Assembly (NCBI RefSeq): GCF_946482605.1
Contig: NZ_CAMLSE010000013.1
Coordinates: 124,001 to 188,000 of the forward strand
Reading direction: 5' to 3'
Length of the DNA: 64,000 bases
Source of the DNA: an uncultured Dyadobacter sp.
Lineage (GTDB): Bacteria; Bacteroidota; Bacteroidia; Cytophagales; Spirosomataceae
Below are positions 26,209 through 35,513 of the stretch, in pieces. Numbering within the stretch: the stretch's first letter is position 1; every line of letters begins with the position of its first letter. The notes under the pieces were generated by a model, which searched no databases, was not told the origin of the DNA, and worked only from the letters and a program-made list of their open reading frames with translations. The position numbers and the translations under genes are program-made.

Positions 26209-27219
26209 TTAGTAGCCGAACGATAAACCTTTGAGTTGCATGACGCCTTTCGTTACCACATCTTCGCCGCCTTTCAGCCCGCTGAATGCAACGATGCGGT
26301 CGCCGATCTGGTCGCCGATGTTCACTTCGCGACGCTCAAAAACCTGAGGTGCTGTTTTCAGAAACACATAGTTGCGGCCCTGGACGGTCACCAATGCATC
26401 TTTGTTGATACTGATTTTCTGGCCTTCGCTCAAACCGAACGCGACCGTTCCGAACATCCCCGCTTTCAGCTTTCCATTGGAGTTGTTGATGCTCACACGC
26501 AGCTTGATCATCCTGGTGGTCTGGTCCACGAGGTCGGCAATGTCGTCGATAGTCCCGGTGAAGTTTTCGTTCGGGAATGCTGTGAACTGGATGGTGCATT
26601 TGCTGCCTTTTTTGACCTGGCTAATCTCGCTCTCGGGCACGTCGCATATGATGTACGCGGTGCCTGCCGGCGCATTGCGGAGCTGTTTAGGTTCGAAACC
26701 ACCCGCTTTCAGCTTGGTTTCGTGCTCAATAATGGCCGCGCGCTCGTTGATGAGGTTCGTTTCTTCCATCGACAATGCAGTTTGCGATTCAAGCAGGTCC
26801 TTGCCGGTAGCCGCTCCATGTTCCTGCAAATCCTTGATGCGCGAGAGTTCTGTTTTACGTTGGCGGATATTGATGTTCTGGATCTGGCTGATCATCGTCA
26901 GATGTTGCAAGAGCTGGGTATAGTTACCCGCCAGTTCGGGATTATCGAAGAGCACGATATTGCCCGAAGCGCCTTCATCCGAGCGCAAAACAGTGGCCGA
27001 CACTTTCGCCGGGGCGGTCACATTTGCGATGAGCGAAGAGCTGGAAATCTTTTCAGTCTGGAAAAAATTCGCGCTCTCGGCCAGCGGAAAGGATATTTTG
27101 GTGCCTGATGTATTCACAACCGGTGTGGAATTGTCCAGCACGGGTTTGTTGGCAGCCTTATTTTTGCAGCCTGCGATCAATGTCATGGCGAGGCAGGTGC
27201 AAACGAGTAGGTTCTTCAT
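26209..27219 (-). CDS. RND efflux periplasmic adaptor (CusB/CzcB type) lipoprotein
   Basis: The 336-residue protein has a lipoprotein signal peptide ending LIAGC (Cys about residue 18). It shows the adaptor pattern: a coiled-coil hairpin in the centre (HLTMISQIQNINIRQRKTELSRIKDLQEHGAATGKDLLESQTALSMEETNLINER), flanked by barrel-type strands (AYIICDVPESEISQVKKGSKCTIQF) and a C-terminal RREVNIGDQIGDRIVAFSGLKGGEDVVTKG segment. It joins the pump to the outer-membrane channel encoded 2 bases upstream. Confidence 0.9.
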   Translation of the reverse strand: MKNLLVCTCLAMTLIAGCKNKAANKPVLDNSTPVVNTSGTKISFPLAESANFFQTEKISSSSLIANVTAPAKVSATVLRSDEGASGNIVLFDNPELAGNYTQLLQHLTMISQIQNINIRQRKTELSRIKDLQEHGAATGKDLLESQTALSMEETNLINERAAIIEHETKLKAGGFEPKQLRNAPAGTAYIICDVPESEISQVKKGSKCTIQFTAFPNENFTGTIDDIADLVDQTTRMIKLRVSINNSNGKLKAGMFGTVAFGLSEGQKISINKDALVTVQGRNYVFLKTAPQVFERREVNIGDQIGDRIVAFSGLKGGEDVVTKGVMQLKGLSFGY

Positions 27220-27221
27220 GA

Positions 27222-28478
27222 TTATTGCGCGATTTGATTGATCATTCCGGATGCGTAAAGGAGGTCGACGTAGCTCTGGCGGTACTGCCCGAGGACGTCG
27301 TAATACTGCTGCTGCGTATCGAGCCAGCTGCGCTGGGCTTCCAGGAAGTCGATGATCGTGGTGCCGCCGCGGAGGTAAGAATATTTAACACTGTTCAGGA
27401 TTGTTTGGGATTGAGTTAACAACTGGTTGAAATTCTGTAAGTTCTGTTTGTGGGTGACGTAACTCTTGTAAGCGGTCAGGATTTCGGTCTGTACCTGCGT
27501 TTCCGTTGCGCGGAGATCTTGCTCGGCCTGTTGTTTCAGTACCTGCGACTTTTTGATCTCTCCCTGGTTTCTTGAAAAAATGGGTATCTCAATCGTCCCG
27601 TACACGCCCATGTAGTGTGCCTTGTTCTGTGGGTTGTAGATCAGGCCGAGCTCCGGTACCGGCAATGCGCTCGACTTTTGCAGTTTGATATTCGCATCGG
27701 CCACGTCCATGGTCGACTTGATAGCCTGGATATCGGTACGGTTTTGCAATGCCTGCTCCACGATAGCGTCCATCTGATCGGGGAATGCGAATGCGAACTG
27801 ATCGGTGGTGTCGATCCGGATCGAGTCCTGCACGCCCATGAGAAATTTCAGGTTCGACAGCTGGTTGCGGTATTCCTGCGATGCCGATTTGAGCTGAATG
27901 TCGTACTGGTTGGCAAGAAGCTCCGTGCGCGCGAGGTCGGTGGTGGTAATCACCTGATTTTTCAGGCGCAGGCGGTTGATATTGGCCAGCGAATCGATAT
28001 TTGCCTTCGCAGTGCCCAATAAATCGAGTTGCTTACGTGCTGCCCAGACATCCAGCCATTTCTGCGCAACTGTCTGAAACAGATGTCGTTCCGTGTCTGC
28101 ATATTGCTTTTGGGTCAGTCTTACGTTTTGCTGTGCGAAATTGATCTTGTTCTCTCGCTGTACAGGCAGCTGAAAAGGCTTGGTAACCTGCCACCATACC
28201 TGCCGGTTGGCGCCATTGAACCAGCCGGTATTTTCAGGGAACTTGGACGTCTGCACGAGTTGCAACGACTGGTTGTTCAGGATCACATTCGGGCGGAGCT
28301 GCGCGGTGGTGATGTCGGCCTGGGAAATGTCGACATTGAATTGCTCTCGTTTCAGGATGGGGTTATTGGACTTTGCCGTTTGCAGGGCTTGCTGCAAATT
28401 GTAGGTTGTCTGGGCCCTTGCCGACGCCATTCCCACCAGAAACAGGATGAGAACCCGCTTAAAAACTGGATAGCACAT
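27222..28478 (-). CDS. TolC family outer membrane efflux protein
   Basis: The 418-residue protein has a signal peptide (MCYPVFKRVLILFLVGMASARAQ) and the TolC repeat pattern: YNLQQALQTAKSNNPILKREQ early, long amphipathic helices, and YSYLRGGTTIIDFLEAQRSWLDTQQQYYDVLGQYRQSYVDLLYASG near the end. This is the outer-membrane component of the tripartite metal efflux system. It is the first gene of the operon and is divergent from the histidine kinase gene with 219 bases between. Confidence 0.9.
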   Translation of the reverse strand: MCYPVFKRVLILFLVGMASARAQTTYNLQQALQTAKSNNPILKREQFNVDISQADITTAQLRPNVILNNQSLQLVQTSKFPENTGWFNGANRQVWWQVTKPFQLPVQRENKINFAQQNVRLTQKQYADTERHLFQTVAQKWLDVWAARKQLDLLGTAKANIDSLANINRLRLKNQVITTTDLARTELLANQYDIQLKSASQEYRNQLSNLKFLMGVQDSIRIDTTDQFAFAFPDQMDAIVEQALQNRTDIQAIKSTMDVADANIKLQKSSALPVPELGLIYNPQNKAHYMGVYGTIEIPIFSRNQGEIKKSQVLKQQAEQDLRATETQVQTEILTAYKSYVTHKQNLQNFNQLLTQSQTILNSVKYSYLRGGTTIIDFLEAQRSWLDTQQQYYDVLGQYRQSYVDLLYASGMINQIAQ

Positions 28479-28697
28479 GTTCGTTTAGTTTGAATTACTT
28501 GCGGGCAAAGGTTCTCAGCTGTGCTAAAAATGGTATTAAAACTGTTTTATAATTGCATTAAAAATCGGTTAGAAATAAATTAGAGGAATGCAAATGTGCC
28601 CGTTCCCGCCCGGAACTGAATTTTCGGGGAAAATGCCTACTTTGCTGGTTCAACCGGTTACCGGCCCGAATCGAACAAGTATAGACGGAATTCCTGC

Positions 28698-30059
28698 ATG
28701 CATTTTATCGTAGCCTTCTTTCTCGTCCAATTTGCCCAGCAAGCGATGCAGCATGACGACAAGCTGCCGAAATGGGCCAATTTCTTTAAATACGCGCGTT
28801 ATTACGTGTTTATATTGCTTGGCGTGTACTATGCTGCAAGGCAGCCTGAAATGTTTACGTGGGTCTGGAACGTCTCGCTGCTCGGGTTCCTCGGGTTCTT
28901 TTACAAGGAAGAGGATTTCAGGCCCATCCGGTCCACGGTCCAGTCCATTGTGCCGTTCGTGGGCGTGTCTATGCTCAGCGACTTTGTCGAACTGGTTTTG
29001 CCAAAATTTTACAAAAGCTATGGCGATTTCTTCGGCGTGGCCACTATGTTTGCCTGGATATTCTGTTTCGTCATATGGTTTTATGCCAAAAAGCAGCAGA
29101 AAATTCTGGCGCAGGAGCGCCGCGACCGGCTGCGCGACGAAGAGATCGCCAAAGAGCAGAAACAGTCATTGGAATACCTGGTGGCCGAACGCACACAGGA
29201 ACTGACCCAGCAAAAGGAAGAGTTACAAAAGGCGATCGAAGAGCTGAAAGCGACCCAGAACCAGCTCATTCAGAGCGAAAAAATGGCTTCTTTGGGCGAG
29301 CTGACCGCCGGTATCGCGCATGAGATCCAGAACCCGTTAAACTTTGTCAATAATTTCTCGGAAGTGTCTGTGGAGCTGTGCCAGGAGCTGGAAGAAGAGA
29401 TCGACAAGACGGATATTACGGATAACGACAAGGATTATATCAAAGGTATTATCAGCGATCTGAGCCAGAACCAGCAGAAAATCACGCACCACGGTAAACG
29501 TGCCGATTCAATCGTGAAAGGAATGCTGCAACATTCGAGGGCTTCGTCGGGGGAAAAGGAGCTTGTGGAGGTGAATGCGCTCGCGGATGAGTACATGCGC
29601 CTCGCATACCATGGTCTGCGCGCGAAGGATAAGGAGTTTAATGCGGCATTAGTCACTGATTTTGACCCGTCGATCGGGGCCGTCAATGTGCTGCCACAAG
29701 ACCTGGGCCGTGTTTTTCTCAATCTTTTTACCAATGCATTCTATGCGGTTGCGGAAAAGAAGCGAAAATTGACCGAATCCGGCCAGTTGGGCGACTATAA
29801 GCCGGAAGTGAGGATTAGCACCAAGAAATTTGATAACAAACTATATATCAGGGTTTCTGATAATGGGACGGGTATGCCTGAACACGTAAAGGCAAAGATA
29901 TTTCAACCATTTTTTACGACGAAACCAACCGGACAGGGTACGGGCCTGGGCCTTTCGATGAGCTACGACATCATCACCAACGCCCACGGCGGTGTGCTGG
30001 AAGTGGATACCGAGGAAGGTAAAAAAACGGAGTTCCGCATTACCATACCCATCGCCTGA
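28698..30059 (+). CDS. Membrane sensor histidine kinase
   Basis: The 453-residue protein has about four N-terminal hydrophobic segments (residues 1-130), with no periplasmic sensor domain of any size. A coiled coil follows (residues 140-195), then the phosphoacceptor box GELTAGIAHEIQNPLNFVNNF (His 208), N-box NLFTNAFYAV, G1 VSDNGTGMP and G2 GQGTGLGLSMSYDI. All catalytic motifs are intact. A TACTTTG near 28637 resembles a -7 element. It heads an operon with two response regulators and an HD protein. Confidence 0.92.
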   Translation: MHFIVAFFLVQFAQQAMQHDDKLPKWANFFKYARYYVFILLGVYYAARQPEMFTWVWNVSLLGFLGFFYKEEDFRPIRSTVQSIVPFVGVSMLSDFVELVLPKFYKSYGDFFGVATMFAWIFCFVIWFYAKKQQKILAQERRDRLRDEEIAKEQKQSLEYLVAERTQELTQQKEELQKAIEELKATQNQLIQSEKMASLGELTAGIAHEIQNPLNFVNNFSEVSVELCQELEEEIDKTDITDNDKDYIKGIISDLSQNQQKITHHGKRADSIVKGMLQHSRASSGEKELVEVNALADEYMRLAYHGLRAKDKEFNAALVTDFDPSIGAVNVLPQDLGRVFLNLFTNAFYAVAEKKRKLTESGQLGDYKPEVRISTKKFDNKLYIRVSDNGTGMPEHVKAKIFQPFFTTKPTGQGTGLGLSMSYDIITNAHGGVLEVDTEEGKKTEFRITIPIA

Positions 30060-30074
30060 TTAACGCAATCCAAC

Positions 30075-30449
30075 ATGAAAATACTGGTTGTAGACGACGA
30101 GGAAGACGTCAAATCGCTTTTTGAGCAGAAGTTCCGGCGCGAAATCCGCGGCGGCCAATTCGAGTTTTCGTTCGCCTTTTCGGGTGAAGAAGCGCTGGAA
30201 TATATGCATGACCATCCGTCGGAGGTAGTGATGATCTTATCGGACATCAACATGCCCGGCATGAGCGGGATCGAACTCCTCAAAAGGATCCGCGCCGACT
30301 ACCCGGCAGCGCCTCCGCAGGTCATGATGATCACCGCTTACGGAGATAGTGCTAACCACGACCAGGCGATACAGCTCGGTGCCGACGATTTCCTGACCAA
30401 GCCGGTCAATTTTAATGAACTGAAAGAGAAACTGCTCCATATTTTATGA
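30075..30449 (+). CDS. Receiver-only response regulator
   Basis: The 124-residue protein is a bare CheY-like receiver: acidic pair VVDDEED (residues 5-11), phosphoacceptor Asp 57 in [11 protein letters not shown], and conserved Thr/Lys in MITAYGDS and FLTKPVN. No output domain is present, so it probably passes phosphate or acts by protein contact. It lies 15 bases after the kinase gene and overlaps the next gene by 4 bases (ATGA), which implies coupled translation. The two receivers of this operon are alike in sequence. Confidence 0.92.
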   Translation: MKILVVDDEEDVKSLFEQKFRREIRGGQFEFSFAFSGEEALEYMHDHPSEVVMILSDINMPGMSGIELLKRIRADYPAAPPQVMMITAYGDSANHDQAIQLGADDFLTKPVNFNELKEKLLHIL

Positions 30450-31492
30450 AAGCCAAGATCCTGGTAGTGGATGATGAGGCAGATCTGCAACTGTTGATCA
30501 AGCAGAAATTCAGGCGGCAGATCCGTGAACAGCAATACGAATTCATTTTTGCGGAAAACGGCCTGAAAGCGCTGGAAACGCTTGGGGAACATCCCGATGT
30601 GGACATGGTGCTGAGCGATATCAATATGCCTGAAATGGATGGGCTTACACTGCTGGTCAGGCTGGGCGAAATGAGCCCCATCCTGAAATCGGTGATCGTT
30701 TCAGCCTACGGCGACATGGATAATATCCGTACGGCCATGAACCGCGGCGCGTTTGATTTTCTGACCAAGCCCATTGACTTTAAGGACCTGGAAGTCACGA
30801 TGGAGAAAACGCTGCAATACGTCTCGCAGTTGAAGGACACATTGAAGGCAGTGCGGGAAAACGATATTTTGCGGATGTACGTCGATGCTTCGGTATTGCA
30901 GTTCATGACGCAGGAAACCTTCGAGAAATCCCTCATGACAAGCGAGAACATTGAGGGAACGGTCGTTTTTATGGATATGTGCGGGTTCACAGCCATCTCC
31001 GAAAAGGAGCGGCCCGACGTGGTGGTGAAGCTTATTAACAAGTATTTCGATGTAATGGTCAAAGAGATCATTGCCCAGGGCGGGCATGTCGACAAGTTCA
31101 TGGGCGATGCCGTAATGGCCGTGTTCCGGGGCGATTACCACCTCGACAGGGCCGTGGAATGCTCTCTGGCCGTGCGGAATCACATCAATGGTTTTCATGA
31201 GGAGCTGTCCGACCAGTCCGGCTATTTTCCAAAGGTTTCAATCGGCATTAATTCAGGGGAAATGGTGTCGGGCAACATCGGATCGGCGGCATTGAAACGC
31301 CTGGACTATACCGTGATCGGCGATGTGGTGAATATCGCGCAGCGGTTGCAGTCAATCGCCAAGCCGGGCCAGGTAGTCGTATCCGAGTCGGGCTATGAAC
31401 AGCTGAAAGAGGCATTTCAGTGCACAGTCGTGGGCGAAGTCAACCTTAAAAACAAATCGAACCCGGTTTTGGTGTACGAAGTGCTCGAATAG
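30446..31492 (+). CDS. Response regulator fused to a class III adenylate/guanylate cyclase
   Basis: The 348-residue protein has an N-terminal receiver (Asp 58 in [11 protein letters not shown]) and a C-terminal class III cyclase. The metal-binding Asp residues are 177 (FMDMCGFT) and 221 ([12 protein letters not shown]). The purine-selecting positions are Lys 217 and Thr 289 ([11 protein letters not shown]), the pair found in many bacterial adenylate cyclases, and the transition-state Asn 296 and Arg 300 (NIAQRLQ) are present. It should therefore make cAMP when phosphorylated, though the nucleotide is inferred. The neighbouring convergent gene encodes a protein with a complete cyclic-nucleotide-binding domain. 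Confidence 0.92.
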   Translation: MKAKILVVDDEADLQLLIKQKFRRQIREQQYEFIFAENGLKALETLGEHPDVDMVLSDINMPEMDGLTLLVRLGEMSPILKSVIVSAYGDMDNIRTAMNRGAFDFLTKPIDFKDLEVTMEKTLQYVSQLKDTLKAVRENDILRMYVDASVLQFMTQETFEKSLMTSENIEGTVVFMDMCGFTAISEKERPDVVVKLINKYFDVMVKEIIAQGGHVDKFMGDAVMAVFRGDYHLDRAVECSLAVRNHINGFHEELSDQSGYFPKVSIGINSGEMVSGNIGSAALKRLDYTVIGDVVNIAQRLQSIAKPGQVVVSESGYEQLKEAFQCTVVGEVNLKNKSNPVLVYEVLE

Positions 31493-31494
31493 CC

Positions 31495-32082
31495 ATGGAA
31501 ATCGAAAAGGCTCAGGATTACATTATCGCGAGGCTGGAAAGCCAGCTGGACCCTACATTGTTTTACCACGGGATCCATCATACGATCGACGTCGTTCATG
31601 CAGCAATGGACATCGCAAGGCTGGAAGGGCTGATGGATGAAGAATCGATACGGTTATTGTGGACGGCCGCTCTGTATCACGACAGCGGCTTCCTGACCAC
31701 CTATCAGGGCCATGAGGAGGCCGGTTGCGCGCTGGTACGGGCCGTTTTGCCCGGATTTGGATACAGCGGAACCCAAATTGAAACCATATGCGGGATGATC
31801 ATGGCCACGAAGATCCCGCAAAGCCCGCAAAATGCCCTGGAAATGATACTTTGCGACGCGGACCTGGATTACCTGGGCCGGGGCGATTTTGAAAGCATTG
31901 CGGCCACATTATTCGAAGAATTGAAAGCAAGGGATATGGTGAAGGACATTCCCGCATGGGATGCCGTGCAGGTCCGGTTCCTGGAAGCGCACGCTTACTG
32001 GACCGCCTCGCAGCGGAAGCGCCGGGGTGCCGCCAAGCAACGGCGTCTCCGGCGCCTCAAAAAGACTACACGAAAGTTATAA
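31495..32082 (+). CDS. HD-domain phosphohydrolase-like protein
   Basis: The 195-residue protein has an HD metal-binding set: His pair in YHGIHHTIDVV (residues 24-34), HD in ALYHDSGF (62-63) and Asp in LCDADLDYLGR. A basic C-terminal tail (SQRKRRGAAKQRRLRRLKKTTRKL) is unusual and might bind nucleic acid or membrane. It lies 2 bases after the cyclase gene and is last in the operon. Hydrolysis of a nucleotide is a plausible role, possibly clearing the signal made by the cyclase, but HD proteins are diverse. Confidence 0.85.
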   Translation: MEIEKAQDYIIARLESQLDPTLFYHGIHHTIDVVHAAMDIARLEGLMDEESIRLLWTAALYHDSGFLTTYQGHEEAGCALVRAVLPGFGYSGTQIETICGMIMATKIPQSPQNALEMILCDADLDYLGRGDFESIAATLFEELKARDMVKDIPAWDAVQVRFLEAHAYWTASQRKRRGAAKQRRLRRLKKTTRKL

Positions 32083-35000
32083 CTGGCGCATTTTCTCGTT
32101 CTGCACGCGTATACGCTGGCACAGAATGCGAAGCACATTGCGCAGGATCTCGTCGCGTTCTTCCATCAGTTCAAAGAAATCTTCCTGATCGATACGGAAT
32201 ACCAGTGCGTCGGTTTCAGCTACCGTCGTAGCCGAGCGCGGCTCGGTGTCGAGCAATGCCAGCTCGCCGAAAATTTCTCCCTTATCGAACAATGCAAGTT
32301 GTTTCGGTCCGTCGTAAATACCTACCTGGCCGGTGTAAATGATATACATCGAATCTCCGATATCTCCTTTGGCAAATATTTGTTGGCCGTCGCTGTAAGT
32401 CACCTCCTTCATGATGGGGGCAATGGAGCTCAGTACGTTCTCAGGGGTTTGCTCAAAAAGCCTTGTGTTTTTGAGTACGATCACCCTTTCCATTTCGGAA
32501 ATCTGCTGGGTAGGTTCGGCGTGTTTCATAGGTATTCGAAGCGAAAATTGAAGATCGGGCCGCTGGGCCAGTAAGGAGTATTTTTCATAAACAGCCTCCC
32601 GGATCAGGCGGGAAGGATGGGTCGCTAGTTTTTCGAGATAGCCCAGGTCGGACTCCGCCACGGAACAGTTGCGGACAGCGAGTGCGATGGTCCAGGTCGT
32701 GAACGATCGTTCATGCTGGGACAGTATGCAGGTGATCAGCGACAGGCCCGGGTCTGCATTGCCCATGTACTGGCGGAGTGCATCGCGCTTGCGTTGGATG
32801 GATATGTTTTCAAACAATGCATGGAGCGAAGGGTACAACATGCGCGGCAGCAGGCTCTCGATCAGTTCGAGCGAATTGGCGCGTTTTTCCTTGCTTGCAT
32901 GGCGGATTCCTTTCCATGCGCTTTGCACCGCATCCTTATCGTACTGCATCATGAAGAGATAAAACAGCCGCTGGGCCGTCAGTTCCAGTTCGTATTCCAG
33001 TGCGTTATTCCAGATCAGATCCGATTCAGAGGCGTCCATGCCATTCAGAAGCTGACCTGCATGGATGAGTTCTTTTTCTACAAATTCAGGGATAAGTGTT
33101 TTATAATCAGTTATTAATGTGTAGTTGCTGAGCGCCTTCAATGCAGCGATATGGGTGTAACTATCTATATTTTCAATATGGTTTATTCTCTCTTTTCTTT
33201 TAGTACTATCTATACTTTCAATACTAATCAATAGTTTAGTTTGGTAAATATTTTTAATAAGGTTAAAAAGTATTTGAAGTATAAATTCATGCCGACCTTT
33301 TTCAGCCATTTTGATGAAGGTCTTAATGCGATCACCGCGGGTATCCTGCTGCAACCACTCCTCGATAATGCGAATGCCAAGGTCGCCGGAATGGATCATC
33401 GCATGAATGGTTTCGGGCGTGAGTGTGCCCGTGAGCACGAGGCGCAGGTCGCGCAGCAGGGCAGGGGAGCCCACCGTCGCCGCTACCTCGATCGCGTAGT
33501 TGCGCACACGCTGTGAGCCATTGTGAATGCAGCTTTTGAGGAGGTTTTCGTATGAATTGATGCCGGTCACTTTGAGACAGTCGAGCGCGGCCATCTGGTC
33601 GCTTTCCTGCTCGGAACCGAATAGCCGTTGCAACGTGCCGTGGATCAGCGGCAGCGACTTTCCGGCGTCCCAGCAGCCGATAATCGTACCCTTTACAATG
33701 TCGAGGTCGTGGTGGGCGAGGAAGCGGGCGGTTTGTTCGTCGTTCAGGCGGCCGTTCGCACAGGCCAGGCGCACGGCCAGCACCTGGCAGGCCGCGTCGG
33801 GTTCGTTTTCGATGTACTGGATAAATGTGCCCGAAAGCTCCGGTTTTTCGAGTGTTGAAAGGGTTTGCAAAGTTTTGAGTCTGACCTGCACGAAAGGGCT
33901 TTTCAGTAACTCGTCGGCGTGCTTGCGGAAGAGCGACACCTTGTTCCGTGCGAGCCAATCGATCGCATTCAGAACCTCTTCCCTGCGGTCGCTTTGCAGG
34001 TTTTCGGTGATGATCGGCAATGCTTCGGCAGGGGTGGCCATTTCACCGCTGCGGATAAACCGCTTACTGATCGCCGATTTCAGTTCGAGCATATAATGGC
34101 GGTACGTTTTCCGGAAAACCAGCAATGCGGCAACCGCAAACAGCAGCGACAGGTCGAATGTAAGACTGATATCGCTCCAATGCTGCGTATAAACTACCCA
34201 GAGCATGGCGCCGGCAATGAGCATGCCCAGCGGCTCAAAAAGGCCTTTCGCGAGGGTATGCCCTTTCAAACGGGTTTTGGTAGAAAGCGGTTGGAATAAA
34301 ACAAGGAAAACCGGGTCGAAAATGGTGCGCCTTACCAGCTCGAAAAGCAGGTACGCAATGCAATAATAAACGAGCAGCGAAGGCTCGTCTTTGCGGAAAT
34401 AGGAAGATACGAGCAGCCCGAGCGAAATGGCGATGGTCGTCAGCGGGAGCAGGTATAATGTGAGTTTTATGCCAAAACGTTCTACGGTTTTACTCGAAAA
34501 CAGCATTTTTACAAACGTCGAAATCACGTAAGTGAGCGTCAGCAGCGAGCCTACAAAAACGATCACATCGTGCTGGCTGTGGAATTTGTATTTGACATTA
34601 ACAAAAAAGTGGTACTCAATCCAGGTCGCGGTGGCCGCAATGGCCACCATTCCGATGCACAACGACGTGAGCAGCTTGTTCCCGCCAAAGTATTTCTGGA
34701 TAATGCGCGAGTCGGACTCCGTCGTGCGGGTCCGGGCGTGATGCGGATTGGGAATGTCGGTGTGGCGGAAGGTCAGTATCTGCGTGTAGAAAGCCAATGC
34801 AAAGAATACCAGTGAGATAGCGAGCAAAATTGCGAGCACCGAGGGTGAATGGATGAGCACGGCCAGCACGGCCCCTAATGCCTTGGCAGGCATGTCCCCC
34901 GAACCGATCACGCTGAACAGCCTTTTACTCTGCCGCACATCGAAAACCAATGCGGATAACCCCCAGAATTCCAGGTTGATAAGCAGGTAAATGATCCGGT

Positions 35001-35349
35001 AACCAACCATTACGGCAATGGCAGTAGCGACCCCGTGTCCCACCAGCAACAGCCCCATCACCACAACCACCATAAACAGCGAGGCCATCATCGTGCCGAG
35101 GCTCAGCTTTCTCAGCAAAAGGTGATGTTCAAAATACTCATAGATCTTCCCGGAGGCCATTACGGCCAGGGCGGCGGCGATGTAAGCAAGCGGCAGCGAA
35201 TATTCGGGGTGGTTTTCGAGCAGGAGCACGTTGGCGGAGACATACACCAGCGTGGTACCGACATTCGTGAAGAAGTTATGAAAGAAAAAAAGGATCGTTT
35301 GCGGGTTAATGGACTTCGTAAAGCGGTTTTGGCTTAAAAATGGGATCAT
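32077..35349 (-). CDS. Nucleotide-transporter-like membrane protein with HEAT repeats and cNMP-binding domain
   Basis: The frame extends to 35433, but the ATG at 35349 (MIPFLSQNRFTKSINPQ) directly precedes the first helix, giving about 1090 residues. Residues 1-430 form about 12 helices resembling the MFS/ATP-ADP-carrier (Npt/NTT) type, with RLFSVIGSGDMPAKALGAVLAVL as a landmark. Residues 450-930 are helical HEAT-like repeats. Residues 960-1085 form a cyclic-nucleotide-binding domain with a full phosphate-binding cassette (FGELALLDTEPRSATTVA), so it should bind cAMP or cGMP. It overlaps the end of the HD gene by 6 bases, tail to tail. Residues about 687-730 are encoded by an AT-rich insert. 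Transport itself is unproven. Confidence 0.88.
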   Translation of the reverse strand: MIPFLSQNRFTKSINPQTILFFFHNFFTNVGTTLVYVSANVLLLENHPEYSLPLAYIAAALAVMASGKIYEYFEHHLLLRKLSLGTMMASLFMVVVVMGLLLVGHGVATAIAVMVGYRIIYLLINLEFWGLSALVFDVRQSKRLFSVIGSGDMPAKALGAVLAVLIHSPSVLAILLAISLVFFALAFYTQILTFRHTDIPNPHHARTRTTESDSRIIQKYFGGNKLLTSLCIGMVAIAATATWIEYHFFVNVKYKFHSQHDVIVFVGSLLTLTYVISTFVKMLFSSKTVERFGIKLTLYLLPLTTIAISLGLLVSSYFRKDEPSLLVYYCIAYLLFELVRRTIFDPVFLVLFQPLSTKTRLKGHTLAKGLFEPLGMLIAGAMLWVVYTQHWSDISLTFDLSLLFAVAALLVFRKTYRHYMLELKSAISKRFIRSGEMATPAEALPIITENLQSDRREEVLNAIDWLARNKVSLFRKHADELLKSPFVQVRLKTLQTLSTLEKPELSGTFIQYIENEPDAACQVLAVRLACANGRLNDEQTARFLAHHDLDIVKGTIIGCWDAGKSLPLIHGTLQRLFGSEQESDQMAALDCLKVTGINSYENLLKSCIHNGSQRVRNYAIEVAATVGSPALLRDLRLVLTGTLTPETIHAMIHSGDLGIRIIEEWLQQDTRGDRIKTFIKMAEKGRHEFILQILFNLIKNIYQTKLLISIESIDSTKRKERINHIENIDSYTHIAALKALSNYTLITDYKTLIPEFVEKELIHAGQLLNGMDASESDLIWNNALEYELELTAQRLFYLFMMQYDKDAVQSAWKGIRHASKEKRANSLELIESLLPRMLYPSLHALFENISIQRKRDALRQYMGNADPGLSLITCILSQHERSFTTWTIALAVRNCSVAESDLGYLEKLATHPSRLIREAVYEKYSLLAQRPDLQFSLRIPMKHAEPTQQISEMERVIVLKNTRLFEQTPENVLSSIAPIMKEVTYSDGQQIFAKGDIGDSMYIIYTGQVGIYDGPKQLALFDKGEIFGELALLDTEPRSATTVAETDALVFRIDQEDFFELMEERDEILRNVLRILCQRIRVQNEKMRQL
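33160..33223. repeat. Degenerate direct repeat in an AT-rich coding insert
   Basis: ACTATCTATATTTTCAATA (33160-33178) recurs at 33205-33223 with one mismatch, 45 bases apart and so in frame. On the minus strand it encodes the paired peptides IESIDS and IENIDS. The surrounding 33110-33290 stretch is far more AT-rich than the rest of the gene. Confidence 0.6.
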
Positions 35350-35513
35350 AGGAGTTGGAATGCTAGCGTCGCTACTGTAAAATAAACACTTATTATTCCT
35401 TTTAAAAACCCGTTGGGGTCGATGACATATCAAATAGAATCAAAGTGGCACTTATGTCTGCCCGGTTCGCTCAACATGACAGTGAAGGTGCATTTGGACG
35501 TAAGCCCTGCTCC

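Noticed and set aside
26236..27108. Long plus-strand ORF (290 codons) opposite the RND adaptor gene
   Set aside because: It is antisense to a well-supported lipoprotein adaptor, its translation has no recognisable domain, and it fits the usual shadow ORFs of codon-biased genes.
28479..28697. Direct control of the RND operon by the divergent two-component genes
   Set aside because: Neither response regulator has a DNA-binding domain, so direct transcriptional control is not supported despite the shared intergenic region.
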